A DNA stretch of 64,000 bases from Lewinellaceae bacterium (GTDB taxonomy: Bacteria > Bacteroidota > Bacteroidia > Chitinophagales > Saprospiraceae), in NCBI GenBank assembly GCA_020636075.1, contig JACJYO010000008.1, forward strand, positions 124,001 through 188,000, read 5' to 3'. The notes under the pieces are model-generated. The model did no database searches and was not told the DNA's origin. It saw only the letters and a program-made list of their open reading frames with translations. This document shows positions 22,272 through 30,684 of this stretch, piece by piece. The position numbers and the translations under genes are program-made. Numbering within the stretch: the stretch's first letter is position 1; every line of letters starts with the position of its first letter.

Positions 22272-24953
22272 TCACCGCCCCCCCTCAAACTCATCTCCAA
22301 AACCTGCATCCGGCTTTTTCCCTGCCGGTTTGACGCGGGTTGCCGGCCCGCTTTTGTCGCCATCGAGCGGCAGCTGGTCGTTGTAGATGTCCGGCGCAAA
22401 ATCTTCCTCATCACCGGCGGGCAAAGATTCATCCAGGTATTTGGAACAGTCGATTTCGATGTTCAGGTCGCCGGGCGGGCGTTCGAAACGGGCATTGTAA
22501 TCGTAGCCGGCGCTTTTGTCGCTTTCCAGGCGTTTCAGGAAATCGGCGAAGATCGGGCGGGCCATGCGGGAGCCCTGGCCGTCTGTCAGGCTGAGAAAGC
22601 GGATCCAGCGGTCGTCGCCGCCTACCCAGGTCCCTACGACCAGGCGGGGCGTTACGCCCATAAACCAGCCGTCGGAGTAGTCGTTGGTGGTGCCGGTTTT
22701 GCCACCCACTTCGCTTTTCAGGTCGCGAATACCGGGTGCGCCGAGGAGGTTGTATTTCAGCATTTCCAGCATCACGTAATCTACGTTGGCTGGCAGGGCA
22801 GGGTGCTCTTCGGGTTGTGAGCGGTAGATCACCCTGCCGTAGCGGTCTTCGATTTTTTTAATGACAAAAGGTCGCGAATACAGGCCCTTGTTGGCAAACG
22901 TTGCATATGCGGCAGTCATTTCCCAAACGGTCAGGTCGGCAGCGCCGAGGCAAATGGAGGGCTGCTTGGGAATGCGGAATTGACCGTCGGGTCGCCGGAT
23001 CGTGGAATCGACGCCCATGTTGTTGAGCAGGCCGCGCACGGGTTCGGGGCTACCCATTTGTTTCATCAGGTAGGCACTCACGGAGTTGACGGAGCCTTTC
23101 AGCGCCTGTTTGAGCGTCAGGAGTTGGCCGGAATAGGTGCCAGTGGAGTTTTTAGGCGTCCAGTCGGCTATTGTCGTAAAATTTTGATAATGCGCCGGGA
23201 TAGTCACCGCCAAATCGTATACCTGAAAACAGGGACTGATACTTTGCTGGGCAATGGCTGTGGCGTACACGAATGGTTTAAAGGTAGAGCCGACCTGCCG
23301 CATGGTGCGCACGTGGTCGAATTTGAAATGTTTGAAATTGATGCCGCCCACCCAGGCCTTTACCTCGCTGGTTGTAGGGTCGACAGCCAGCATGCCTGTT
23401 TGCAAAAACATGCGGTGGTAGCGCAGGCTGTCGTAGGGCGACATGACGGTATCTTTCTCATGCCTGGAGTTTTCCCAGGTAAACACCGTCATGGGCACTT
23501 TGGCCTGAAATTGGGCCATAACATCTTTTTGCAGGGCATTCCATTGGCGTTTGATCTCGGGCCAGTCGCGGCTGCGCATGATCTCCCGGTAGGCGGCGGC
23601 CATTTCGGGTGTGGTCCAGCCTTTTGCTACGAATTCGCTAATGGTTTTGCCGTCTTTTTCCTCTGCCATCATACGCTGGATATCGGCGTCGCGCAGTTCA
23701 AACTCATATGTTTCCTGGATGCGGTCACTCAACACGCCGAGGTATTTAGGCCAGAGCAGTTGGTAGCGATCGCCGGCCCGGATTTGTCTCCAAAGTTCAT
23801 TTTTGCGCAGTTCTATCTCTTCAGGCTTGGTGTCGCGGCTCCGGTAAGTCCAGGGGTCGCGGTTGCGCCAGACCTGGAAAAAGCGTTTTTGGTTAACTTG
23901 CATATGCTCCATCATGGCTGCTTCCGCATGGCGCTGGAACGCCGGATCGATGGTGGTATAAATGCGCAGCCCGTCGCGATCGATATCATATTTGGCGCCG
24001 TTGGATTTCCGGGCATTGGGCGAGTCGAGAATTTCATCCACGTCTTTTTTGAGCTCGGCGCAGAGGTAAGGGGCTGTGTCGTCGGAGAAAGTCACTTTTT
24101 TGAAACGGCTCATGTCGAGCGGGAGCACCTTCAGGCTGTCGTATTGGGTTTCGGTGAGGTAGCCGTTGCGCCACATTTGGTAAAGCACGACCATACGCCG
24201 CCGTATGCAGCGTTCGGGGTAGGTGTTGGGGTTGTACCGCGAGGGGTTTTGCAACATACCCACCAGTGTGGCCGCTTCCTCGGTTTTCAATTTATCCTGG
24301 GTAGTGCCGAAATATACCTCTGCGGCGGCGCGGATGCCATAGGCGTTGTTTACAAATTCCACCTGATTGAGGTACATGGCGATTATTTCCTCCTTCGTGT
24401 AGCTTTTTTCAATCTTGATCGCAGTAATCCACTCGCGTAGTTTTTGATAAATAAGCGCCAACGTGCGCTCGACCTTGTTCATCCCTGAAAAATTCCGGTC
24501 GGAGTACAGATTTTTTGCCAGCTGTTGTGTAATGGTGGAACCGCCGCCGGCGCTCTGGTCGCGCAGAAAAATGGTGCGTACCAGTACCCGCGCCACCGCT
24601 GTGGCATCTACGCCGCTATGATCCCGGAAGCGTTCGTCTTCGGTGGCGATCAGTGCTTTTACCAGGTTTGGACTCAGTTCTTCGTACGTTACCGGTACCC
24701 GGTTTTCGATGAAATACCGGCCCAGCACCTCGCCATTGTTGGCCAATACTTCACTGGCCAGTGCGGAATTGGGGTTTTCCAACTCGCGAAACGATGGAAT
24801 AGCACTAAAACTAATGCCTAAAAACAGCGCAATTCCCGCAGCAATACCCAAAATAGACAGGCGCCATACCCAGCGAATAATTTTCCGGTACATGGGCATG
24901 CGTTTTTGCTGGAGCGCAGCTTTTATGGAAATGAGGTGTTGCGGTTCAGGCAT
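22272..24953 (-). CDS. mrcA: Penicillin-binding protein 1A (transglycosylase/transpeptidase)
   Basis: This class A PBP polymerises lipid II into glycan strands and crosslinks the peptides in the periplasm. It has 893 residues with a short cytoplasmic tail, one membrane helix (about 29-52) and a GT51 domain with catalytic Glu in ATEDERF (Glu105) and GGGSTITQQLAKNLY (137-150). The transpeptidase has the Ser-x-x-Lys motif STFK, SVN and KTG (in GGKTGTTNDYSDGW). A disordered Pro/Lys-rich C-terminal tail follows. The start at 24953 is preferred over an upstream ATG at 25013 because a -7 box lies at 25011-25018. Confidence 0.95.
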   Translation of the reverse strand: MPEPQHLISIKAALQQKRMPMYRKIIRWVWRLSILGIAAGIALFLGISFSAIPSFRELENPNSALASEVLANNGEVLGRYFIENRVPVTYEELSPNLVKALIATEDERFRDHSGVDATAVARVLVRTIFLRDQSAGGGSTITQQLAKNLYSDRNFSGMNKVERTLALIYQKLREWITAIKIEKSYTKEEIIAMYLNQVEFVNNAYGIRAAAEVYFGTTQDKLKTEEAATLVGMLQNPSRYNPNTYPERCIRRRMVVLYQMWRNGYLTETQYDSLKVLPLDMSRFKKVTFSDDTAPYLCAELKKDVDEILDSPNARKSNGAKYDIDRDGLRIYTTIDPAFQRHAEAAMMEHMQVNQKRFFQVWRNRDPWTYRSRDTKPEEIELRKNELWRQIRAGDRYQLLWPKYLGVLSDRIQETYEFELRDADIQRMMAEEKDGKTISEFVAKGWTTPEMAAAYREIMRSRDWPEIKRQWNALQKDVMAQFQAKVPMTVFTWENSRHEKDTVMSPYDSLRYHRMFLQTGMLAVDPTTSEVKAWVGGINFKHFKFDHVRTMRQVGSTFKPFVYATAIAQQSISPCFQVYDLAVTIPAHYQNFTTIADWTPKNSTGTYSGQLLTLKQALKGSVNSVSAYLMKQMGSPEPVRGLLNNMGVDSTIRRPDGQFRIPKQPSICLGAADLTVWEMTAAYATFANKGLYSRPFVIKKIEDRYGRVIYRSQPEEHPALPANVDYVMLEMLKYNLLGAPGIRDLKSEVGGKTGTTNDYSDGWFMGVTPRLVVGTWVGGDDRWIRFLSLTDGQGSRMARPIFADFLKRLESDKSAGYDYNARFERPPGDLNIEIDCSKYLDESLPAGDEEDFAPDIYNDQLPLDGDKSGPATRVKPAGKKPDAGFGDEFEGGR

Positions 24954-25010
24954 AGGATCGGGAAGTTGAAATATTGGGATACTGAACGGTAAAAGGCTGG
25001 TTTTATCGTA

Positions 25011-25018
25011 CAAATGTA
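25011..25018 (-). promoter_or_regulatory. -7 box (TACATTTG) for PBP1A
   Basis: On the minus strand TACATTTG fits TAnnTTTG, 57 bases before the chosen start. The -33 box is not clear. Confidence 0.45.
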
Positions 25019-25073
25019 GGTAAAATAAATTGTGTCGTTTTTGGGGGAATAGTTGAAATTTAGCCCGTTCGTT

Positions 25074-26210
25074 ATGGCCACGATACTCTACCCGCTTCTT
25101 GCACTCGCCCTTGCGCTGGCTTATTTTGCGGTGCAGTTTTGCTACCGCAGGGGCTGGCGCCGACTGCCTGCCTGGACGATCCCGCCCGGTTGGAATCCCG
25201 GCACTCGTGTTTCCGTGGTTTTACCTGCCCGCAATGAAGCTGCCAATATCATTGCCTGTCTCCAGTCCATTGTTTCGGGGACCTACCCGGCAGATTTACT
25301 GGAAATTCTTGTGGTCGACGATCATTCGGAAGATGACACTGCTGCCCGCGTCCGGGAATTTGCCGTGCAATCGCCCGTTAGCATCCGGCTTTTGGCCTTA
25401 TCCGACACAGGTGTTTTTGGCAAAAAAAAAGCCATTGAACAGGCTGTCGCAGCAGCCCGCGGTACGCTTCTCGCAACCACCGACGCCGATTGTGTGGCGC
25501 CACCCGACTGGCTGCGCTTGTTGGTGTCGCTGTACGAAACCCATCGCCCGGGGGCCATTACAGCCCCGGTAGCGATACACCGCGAGCAAAACTTGTTGCA
25601 ACGCTTTCAGGCGCTCGACCTGGCGGGCATGATGGGCATTACCGGTGGTGGTTTGTGGCTGGGCTGGCATACCATGGGCAATGGCGCCAATTTGTGTTAC
25701 CCAAAAACACAGTTTTTGGAAGCCCGCGGATTTGCCGGTTCAGAGCACCTTGCCTCGGGCGATGATTTTTTTATGTTGCAAAAAATCGCCCGGCGCGCGC
25801 CGGTTTATTTTGTAAAAAATGCCGACGCTACGGTGCTTACGGAAGCGCCGGCAGATGTGCCCGCATTTTTCCGGCAACGGTTGCGTTGGGGTACAAAAAG
25901 CCCGGCATTGCCCGATTGGGGCGCAAAACTGGCATTAGGGTTGGTCTTGCTGCATTGTGGTGCGATTGTTGTCAGCATACCGCTGGTTTTGATCGGATTG
26001 GCGCCGCTCTGGTTATTGGCGGTTCAGATCGGATTGAAAGCCCTGGCCGATTACCTGCTGCTCCGGGAAATGTGCGGGTTCTTCCGACGCCGTTCCCTGT
26101 TGGGTTGGTTCTGGCCGGCATTTTTTCTGCATACGCTGTATATTGCGGCGATAGGAATTGCAAGTTTAATCCGAAGGCAATATACCTGGAAGGGGCGTCG
26201 CATGCGTTAA
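25074..26210 (+). CDS. Membrane-bound family 2 glycosyltransferase
   Basis: This 378-residue glycosyltransferase has an N-terminal membrane helix (about 3-22), a GT-A domain with VVLPARNEAAN, VVDDHSEDDT (Asp82-Asp83) and the DxD-like TTDADC (137-140), and an acceptor-side GDD plus QRLRW motif (about 266). Three C-terminal membrane segments follow. This arrangement is that of processive or lipid-linked GT2 enzymes (carotenoid, hopanoid or exopolysaccharide transferases). The ATG at 25074 is chosen over an upstream in-frame TTG. The sugar and acceptor are unknown. The next gene has its own -7 box. Confidence 0.85.
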   Translation: MATILYPLLALALALAYFAVQFCYRRGWRRLPAWTIPPGWNPGTRVSVVLPARNEAANIIACLQSIVSGTYPADLLEILVVDDHSEDDTAARVREFAVQSPVSIRLLALSDTGVFGKKKAIEQAVAAARGTLLATTDADCVAPPDWLRLLVSLYETHRPGAITAPVAIHREQNLLQRFQALDLAGMMGITGGGLWLGWHTMGNGANLCYPKTQFLEARGFAGSEHLASGDDFFMLQKIARRAPVYFVKNADATVLTEAPADVPAFFRQRLRWGTKSPALPDWGAKLALGLVLLHCGAIVVSIPLVLIGLAPLWLLAVQIGLKALADYLLLREMCGFFRRRSLLGWFWPAFFLHTLYIAAIGIASLIRRQYTWKGRRMR

Positions 26211-26280
26211 GTAAGTGGTTATGTGTAGCCAATTGGCCACGCACCGGCATCCCTCCTTCAACATTATTTCAACTATCCCG

Positions 26281-26288
26281 TACCTTTG
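26281..26288 (+). promoter_or_regulatory. -7 box (TACCTTTG) for the HD-PycTM gene
   Basis: TACCTTTG matches TAnnTTTG and lies 20 bases before the ATG at 26309, so the gene is likely transcribed independently of the glycosyltransferase. The -33 region is poor. Confidence 0.5.
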
Positions 26289-26308
26289 CAGGCCAACTGC
26301 TCCATTTT

Positions 26309-27556
26309 ATGCTGACTACCACCACCTCCTTGCTCAAGGAAACCGAAGCGTTTGTGCAGGCGCATTTCGCCGAGAACGTTCCCGACAAGTTTGTTTTTCA
26401 TGATTTTGAACACACGGTTCAAACAGTTGCCGCAGTAAAAGCCATTGCGGAGGGCTGTCAGATCGGCGAACGTGATATTCAGCTATTGCAACTGGCTACC
26501 TGGTTTCACGATACCGGGTATGCGCAAGGTCCGAGCGACCATGAAGAGCGGAGCTGCAACATTGCCGAGCGTTTTTTACTCGGGAAGATCTCAGAGAAGG
26601 ACCTTCAGTTGGTGCTCGCTTTCATCCGTGTTACCAAGGTGCCCCAGCAACCAACGACCTTATTGGAGCAAATTATTTGCGACGCCGACCTAAGCCATCT
26701 CGGTATGGATATTTACTGGGACCGGACCGGCAAACTCCGGCAGGAATTTGTGCTTACCCGCAACCAGATCATGAGTGATCAGGATTGGATCGACTTTGAA
26801 CTGAACTTTATGCTCAGCCACGAATATCACACCGCCGTGGCCAAGGAAATGCTCAACAGGCGCAAGGCCAAACACATCCAACGCCTGCTCAAACAGAAGC
26901 GGCGGCTCAACCCCGGCAAAGCGCCCACCATGCAGGAGTTGGCCCTCCTTGATGAAAAAAATAAAAGCGGTGATATTGATAAAGTACTTCGGGAAAGTGA
27001 GACCGAACTAAAACTTGCGCGCTTTGGCCGCGGTGTGGAAACGATGTACCGTACCACTTACCGGACGCATACCAACCTGAGCTCCATGGCCGACAGCAAA
27101 GCCAATATCATGTTGTCGGTAAACGCCATTGTGATTTCCATCCTGGTTTCCAACCTGTTGCCCAAATTGCTCAATGATGCCAACGAGTTCAACATGCAAC
27201 TGGGTATCCCATCCGGTATGCTGCTGGCTACCTGTCTGGGCTCCATGGTGTTTGCTACGTTGAGCACTCGTCCGAAAGTGACTGAAGGCAAGGTGACCCG
27301 CGAAGCCATTAAACAGCGCAAGGCCAACCTGCTTTTCTTCGGTAATTTTTACAACATGCCACTTGAGGATTTTCAATGGGGGGTCAACGAAATGCTCAAA
27401 GACCCGGAATTTTTGTACAGCACCATGAGTCGCGACCTGTATTTCCTCGGCATCGTTTTGGCAAAAAAATATCGTTATCTGAGTATCTGCTACAATATTT
27501 TTATGTTTGGCCTCATTTTGTCACTCTTGTCATTTGCAGTGGCATTTGCCATGTAA
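26309..27556 (+). CDS. HD-domain phosphohydrolase fused to Pycsar-type membrane effector (PycTM)
   Basis: This 415-residue protein has an N-terminal HD phosphohydrolase domain: His31/His35 in FVFHDFEHT, the His67-Asp68 pair in WFHDTGY, His78 in SDHEERS and Asp125/Asp127 in ICDADLSHLG. A charged linker (about 180-245) leads to a C-terminal PycTM-like domain (DUF5706): NLSSMADSKANIMLSVNA, then membrane helices near 266-285, 303-318 and 391-413. In Pycsar defence, PycTM senses cyclic CMP/UMP and damages the inner membrane. Here no cyclase is nearby, and the HD domain could degrade the signal. This fused form may be a chromosomal signalling protein. The ATG at 26309 follows a -7 box. Confidence 0.82.
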   Translation: MLTTTTSLLKETEAFVQAHFAENVPDKFVFHDFEHTVQTVAAVKAIAEGCQIGERDIQLLQLATWFHDTGYAQGPSDHEERSCNIAERFLLGKISEKDLQLVLAFIRVTKVPQQPTTLLEQIICDADLSHLGMDIYWDRTGKLRQEFVLTRNQIMSDQDWIDFELNFMLSHEYHTAVAKEMLNRRKAKHIQRLLKQKRRLNPGKAPTMQELALLDEKNKSGDIDKVLRESETELKLARFGRGVETMYRTTYRTHTNLSSMADSKANIMLSVNAIVISILVSNLLPKLLNDANEFNMQLGIPSGMLLATCLGSMVFATLSTRPKVTEGKVTREAIKQRKANLLFFGNFYNMPLEDFQWGVNEMLKDPEFLYSTMSRDLYFLGIVLAKKYRYLSICYNIFMFGLILSLLSFAVAFAM

Positions 27557-27566
27557 TTTGGTTTTT

Positions 27567-27674
27567 GGTTAGAGGGTTTCTGGTTAGAAAGTTGTTCATT
27601 ATTTCGGGAATTTGACAACCCTCTAACCTTCTAACCCGTAACTTTCTAACTCTCAAACCAGAAACCCTCTAACC
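27567..27674. repeat. Word-repeat inverted repeat (GGTTAGAGGG type)
   Basis: Perfect 19-base arms (27567-27585 and 27656-27674) plus an inner 8-base pair (27586-27593 and 27640-27647) enclose copies of CTCTAACC and TTCTAACC words. It starts 10 bases after the HD-PycTM stop. It shares its arm words with the element at 58169. Confidence 0.7.
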
Positions 27675-27699
27675 TTCAAACCCTCCAACGATTTTCAAG

Positions 27700-28437
27700 T
27701 TGCCCAACCTCGTAATTATACCCACCTACAACGAACGCGAAAACGTCGAAGCCATCATTCGGGCTGTTTGCACGCTACCCGAATCCTTCCACGTACTGAT
27801 CGTTGATGACGGCTCGCCCGATGGTACGGCAGATATTGTTCGGGATTTACAACAGCATACTTTTCCGGAGCAGGTGCACCTACTCGAACGCTCCGGCAAA
27901 CTGGGCCTGGGCACTGCCTATATCGCCGGATTTCGCTGGGGCCTCGAACGAGGCTATACCTACCTGTTTGAAATGGATGCCGATTTTTCGCACAACCCGC
28001 AAGACCTGCCGCGCCTGTTGGCAAAATGCCGGGACGAAGGCGCCGATGTAGCTGTTGGTTCCCGGTATGTGCGCAGCGGCCATGTCGAGAACTGGCCCGT
28101 CGACCGCATCATTCTTTCCTACGGGGCATCACTATACACCCGGCTGATCCTCTGGATGCCGGTGGCCGACCCTACAGCAGGCTTTATCTGCTATCGCCGG
28201 GAAGTACTCGAAATCATAGATCTGGACCGTATTCGCTTTGTCGGGTATGCCTTTCAGATTGCCATGAAATTTTCGGCCTACTCGCTGGGCTTCAAAGTGC
28301 GCGAAGTGCCCATTACCTTCAAAGACCGGGAAAAAGGTCAATCGAAAATGTCGCTGCACATCATCCGGGAGGCCATATTCGGTGTGCTGCAACTGCGTTG
28401 GCAAACGCTGTTCAAGTCATTTCGAAAGGGGAATTGA
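27700..28437 (+). CDS. Polyprenol-phosphate mannosyltransferase (Dpm1-like)
   Basis: This 245-residue GT2 enzyme resembles dolichol/polyprenol-monophosphomannose synthases, which load a sugar from GDP-mannose on to a lipid carrier at the cytoplasmic membrane face. Motifs are IIPTYNERENV, VDDGSPDGT (36-43), EMDADFSHNP (91-100) and VGSRYVRSG. Unlike some homologues it has no C-terminal membrane anchor. The start codon is TTG, the only one that gives the complete PNLVIIPTYNE N-terminus. A nested inverted repeat begins three bases after the stop. Confidence 0.88.
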   Translation: MPNLVIIPTYNERENVEAIIRAVCTLPESFHVLIVDDGSPDGTADIVRDLQQHTFPEQVHLLERSGKLGLGTAYIAGFRWGLERGYTYLFEMDADFSHNPQDLPRLLAKCRDEGADVAVGSRYVRSGHVENWPVDRIILSYGASLYTRLILWMPVADPTAGFICYRREVLEIIDLDRIRFVGYAFQIAMKFSAYSLGFKVREVPITFKDREKGQSKMSLHIIREAIFGVLQLRWQTLFKSFRKGN

Positions 28438-28439
28438 TT

Positions 28440-28612
28440 TTCACCACGGAGGCACGGAGGACACGGAGTTTTACCGCCTTCGGCGGTTTGTATTTGGCAG
28501 ACAGGATTTACAAGATTTTCAGGATCGGGAGTGCTTCGAGCGTGTTTTTCATGTAAATCCTGTCAAACAAAAATCCGCCGAAGGCGGGTCATTCCGTGTT
28601 CTCCGTGGTGAA
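28440..28612. repeat. Three-tier nested inverted repeat (CACGGAG type)
   Basis: Outer arms TTCACCACGGA/TCCGTGGTGAA flank GACAGGATTTACA/TGTAAATCCTGTC (28500-28512, 28552-28564) and CCGCCTTCGGCGG/CCGCCGAAGGCGG (28474-28486, 28575-28587). The arms are not in simple concentric order, so alternative folds exist. CACGGAG words repeat on the left side. It fills the gap between convergent genes. Confidence 0.65.
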
Positions 28613-28616
28613 TTAC

Positions 28617-29030
28617 CTACTGCACCTTGCGCAATTCCATCGTTTGCACATTCGCCATTGTTGTGGACTTCCAAATCTGCTTTTTCCGCTTGTTTTCCAT
28701 AACGATCCAGGATTTTGCGATGTACGTGTTTCGGCTGATGATGGTGACCTCTTCGGTCGAATTATTCCAGGAAAAATCGCTGGTGTCGGGTTGGCGCACA
28801 CCGCGGGTAAGCACGGAAATATCGTTGTCGCCGCTACCGTTTTTGCGGAAAGTGATGTTGCCCAGGTCAGTGGCAACTTCATTTTCGCCATTGGCAAAGC
28901 GCTGTTCGTACCGCACAATATTCCAGGTGCCTACCAGGCGGCGGTGAAATTGTTTTTGAGCGCTGCAGGAAGCCAGGAGTGTGACAACGGTAAATAATGC
29001 TATTGAACGGACTAGCAATGATTTCATCAT
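28617..29030 (-). CDS. Lipocalin-like lipoprotein (137 aa)
   Basis: The N-terminus is a lipoprotein signal with lipobox LLASC (Cys at 22). The mature region begins with LVGTWNIVRYEQRF, the G-x-W start typical of lipocalin-like (DUF4923/DUF5004-type) Bacteroidota lipoproteins. Alternating strands follow (NITFRKNGSG, EEVTIIS, SWIVMENKRKKQIW). It probably forms a small beta-barrel attached to the outer or inner membrane. The ligand is unknown. It is convergent with the mannosyltransferase and separated from the T9SS gene by a REP-like palindrome. Confidence 0.75.
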   Translation of the reverse strand: MMKSLLVRSIALFTVVTLLASCSAQKQFHRRLVGTWNIVRYEQRFANGENEVATDLGNITFRKNGSGDNDISVLTRGVRQPDTSDFSWNNSTEEVTIISRNTYIAKSWIVMENKRKKQIWKSTTMANVQTMELRKVQ

Positions 29031-29088
29031 AATTATGCTTTATTTTTATAGGTAACGAAAAATTAGAAGGTTTCTTTTTTTACCTGCC

Positions 29089-29130
29089 GCGCTTCTCAGC
29101 CCAGGCATTCATGCCTGGGCTGAGAAGCGC
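29089..29130. repeat. Near-perfect 42-bp REP-like palindrome (CTTCTCAGCC...GGCTGAGAAG)
   Basis: The 20-base arms 29089-29108 and 29111-29130 are exact inverse complements around a two-base TC centre. The core is CCCAGGCAT/ATGCCTGGG and both sides carry the CTTCTCAG/CTGAGAAG flank. It lies directly 3' of the kelch-T9SS gene, whose stop is at 29133. Confidence 0.75.
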
Positions 29131-29132
29131 AT

Positions 29133-30428
29133 TTAAGGAGACACCACTATTTTTTGAAGACTATATGCCCCACCCGCGGTCTGCGTTTTCAAAAAATAAA
29201 ACCCGGCCGGTAAATGTGTCACTGCAAAGCGCAGCTCCCCGGAACCGGATGCACGACCCACTAATTTCCCAAAGGCATCAAACAAATCTGCTTGCACCCA
29301 CACCGGCGTTTGCAAGGTAAAAAAATCGGATGCCGGGTTAGGGAAGACCCGGTTCTCCGGTAAAACATGCGCTTGTTGCGTGGGCACTACCTGCGCCAGT
29401 TCATACAACCGTACCTGATCGCTCACTTCCTGATTCGGTCCCATGCCACCGGCAAGCACCACTGCCGAAGATGATACTTTGGCGACTCCTCGCAAATCCA
29501 TCGTCGGGGCAATTACCTGGTTTTGAAACGGAGTGAGGGCGCCGGTAGCCGGATCGTACAGTGTCAACCGGTCGAGTGCCGGCACCCCGCCAGAGCCGTT
29601 GTACGCAATGCCGTTGTAGTTGTAGGTCACGTCCGAGCCACCCAGCCAGAGCGCTTTGCCGAGGAGTTCAACACAGCCCATGCGGTAACCCTGTGCCAGT
29701 GGGTCGGTAGCGCCCGACCAATCGATCTGGCTTGGGTTGTCGGGGTGGATATAGCCTTTCCGGAAAAATGTCGTGGGAGGGAACGCGCTGCCAGTTCGGG
29801 CGCCACCTGCATAATACAACGTATCGCCAATGATGGTGCCTGATCCGCCAAAAACTTTGAAGTTGAGCAGGTTGGGTACCGGTGTGCCGGCCACCCAACT
29901 GTCGGTGGCAGGATTGTAGATCTGAACATTGGCGACATTGGTGGTATTGCTCCAGCCACTGACTACGAAGATGAGGCTGTCGCGCCACACGGCTTGCACC
30001 TGGTCGTCAATCGCCACAGGGATGTCGGCGCCGTCGGAAAGCCAGTTGTTTAAAACCGGATCAAAGCGATGGACTTTACGCGACGAGGTTTCGCTGCCAT
30101 TGGCTTCCACGTGATACCCACCGATGACATAAATTTTTCCGCTGACGGTACTGGCCGCCGCTGCAATTTTTCCGCCTGCCGGATCGGGTACGGGTGGGAG
30201 CGCCTGCCAAGTTGTGTCGCCGAGGCGATAACGCCAGGCTTTGAGGTGAATGCCCGACCAGATTTTGGAGGCATCAAGCCCGGCAAAGGAATAGATGAAC
30301 ACACTGTCGCCAACGTGAGCTTCGGTGACGGCATTGTTGGTCACCGGCTCGGGGAGGGCAGGGAGCGTTTGCCCGGTTTGGGCGGACAGGGCGGCACTGC
30401 TGAGGAAAAATGGAATTAGAAATCGCAT
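29133..30428 (-). CDS. Secreted kelch-repeat protein with T9SS type A sorting domain
   Basis: This 431-residue protein has a signal peptide (MRFLIPFFLSSAALSAQ), a beta-propeller of kelch-type repeats (units such as GKIYVIGGYHVE, DSLIFVVSGWSN, DTLYYAGGART, KALWLGGSDV, SAVVLAGGMG) and a C-terminal type IX sorting domain. That domain has the typical VFPNPASDFF start and the LPAGFYFLKTQT strand. It is therefore exported across the outer membrane and probably anchored or released. The start at 30428 is set by the signal peptide. Its ligand is unknown. Confidence 0.88.
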   Translation of the reverse strand: MRFLIPFFLSSAALSAQTGQTLPALPEPVTNNAVTEAHVGDSVFIYSFAGLDASKIWSGIHLKAWRYRLGDTTWQALPPVPDPAGGKIAAAASTVSGKIYVIGGYHVEANGSETSSRKVHRFDPVLNNWLSDGADIPVAIDDQVQAVWRDSLIFVVSGWSNTTNVANVQIYNPATDSWVAGTPVPNLLNFKVFGGSGTIIGDTLYYAGGARTGSAFPPTTFFRKGYIHPDNPSQIDWSGATDPLAQGYRMGCVELLGKALWLGGSDVTYNYNGIAYNGSGGVPALDRLTLYDPATGALTPFQNQVIAPTMDLRGVAKVSSSAVVLAGGMGPNQEVSDQVRLYELAQVVPTQQAHVLPENRVFPNPASDFFTLQTPVWVQADLFDAFGKLVGRASGSGELRFAVTHLPAGFYFLKTQTAGGAYSLQKIVVSP

Positions 30429-30684
30429 TGGACGAATGTCGGATTTTTTCTTTTCCCAGCCATGAATGGCTGGGCTGAGAAGGTACATGAATGGCTGGAC
30501 TGAGGGCGTGAAATGCCCGGTGCACGCATAGGCGCACGCACAAAATGCATTCATCCGCAGAGAAGGTGCATTCAGTCATTTGGAAAAATATTCCTGTCGG
30601 GTTTTATGAACTTTCCAAAGACCGGGCATCCCTTCCCCGGACGTCCATTTCACCCACCATCTTCAAACGCTTAACACAGAAAAC
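30429..30684. other. Divergent intergenic region with a REP-like palindrome
   Basis: The region separates divergent starts at 30428 and 30685. Apart from the palindrome at 30455 and a degenerate second copy of its right half (about 30483-30505), I see no promoter box or gene. Confidence 0.4.
30455..30482. repeat. REP-like palindrome with GGGCTGAGAAG tail
   Basis: CCCAGCCAT and ATGGCTGGG (centre GA) are followed by CTGAGAAG and then a diverged partial copy ATGAATGGCTGGACTGAG. Unlike its relatives it lies 27 bases before a start codon, in a divergent region. Confidence 0.6.

Noticed and set aside
22980..24440. 486-codon plus-strand frame opposite the PBP1A gene
   Set aside because: The sense strand carries all GT51 and transpeptidase motifs; the antisense frame has no domain and no promoter.
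25074..27556. An operon of the glycosyltransferase and the HD-PycTM gene as one defence or signalling unit
   Set aside because: The HD-PycTM gene has its own -7 box after a gap of about 100 bases, and no functional link is evident.
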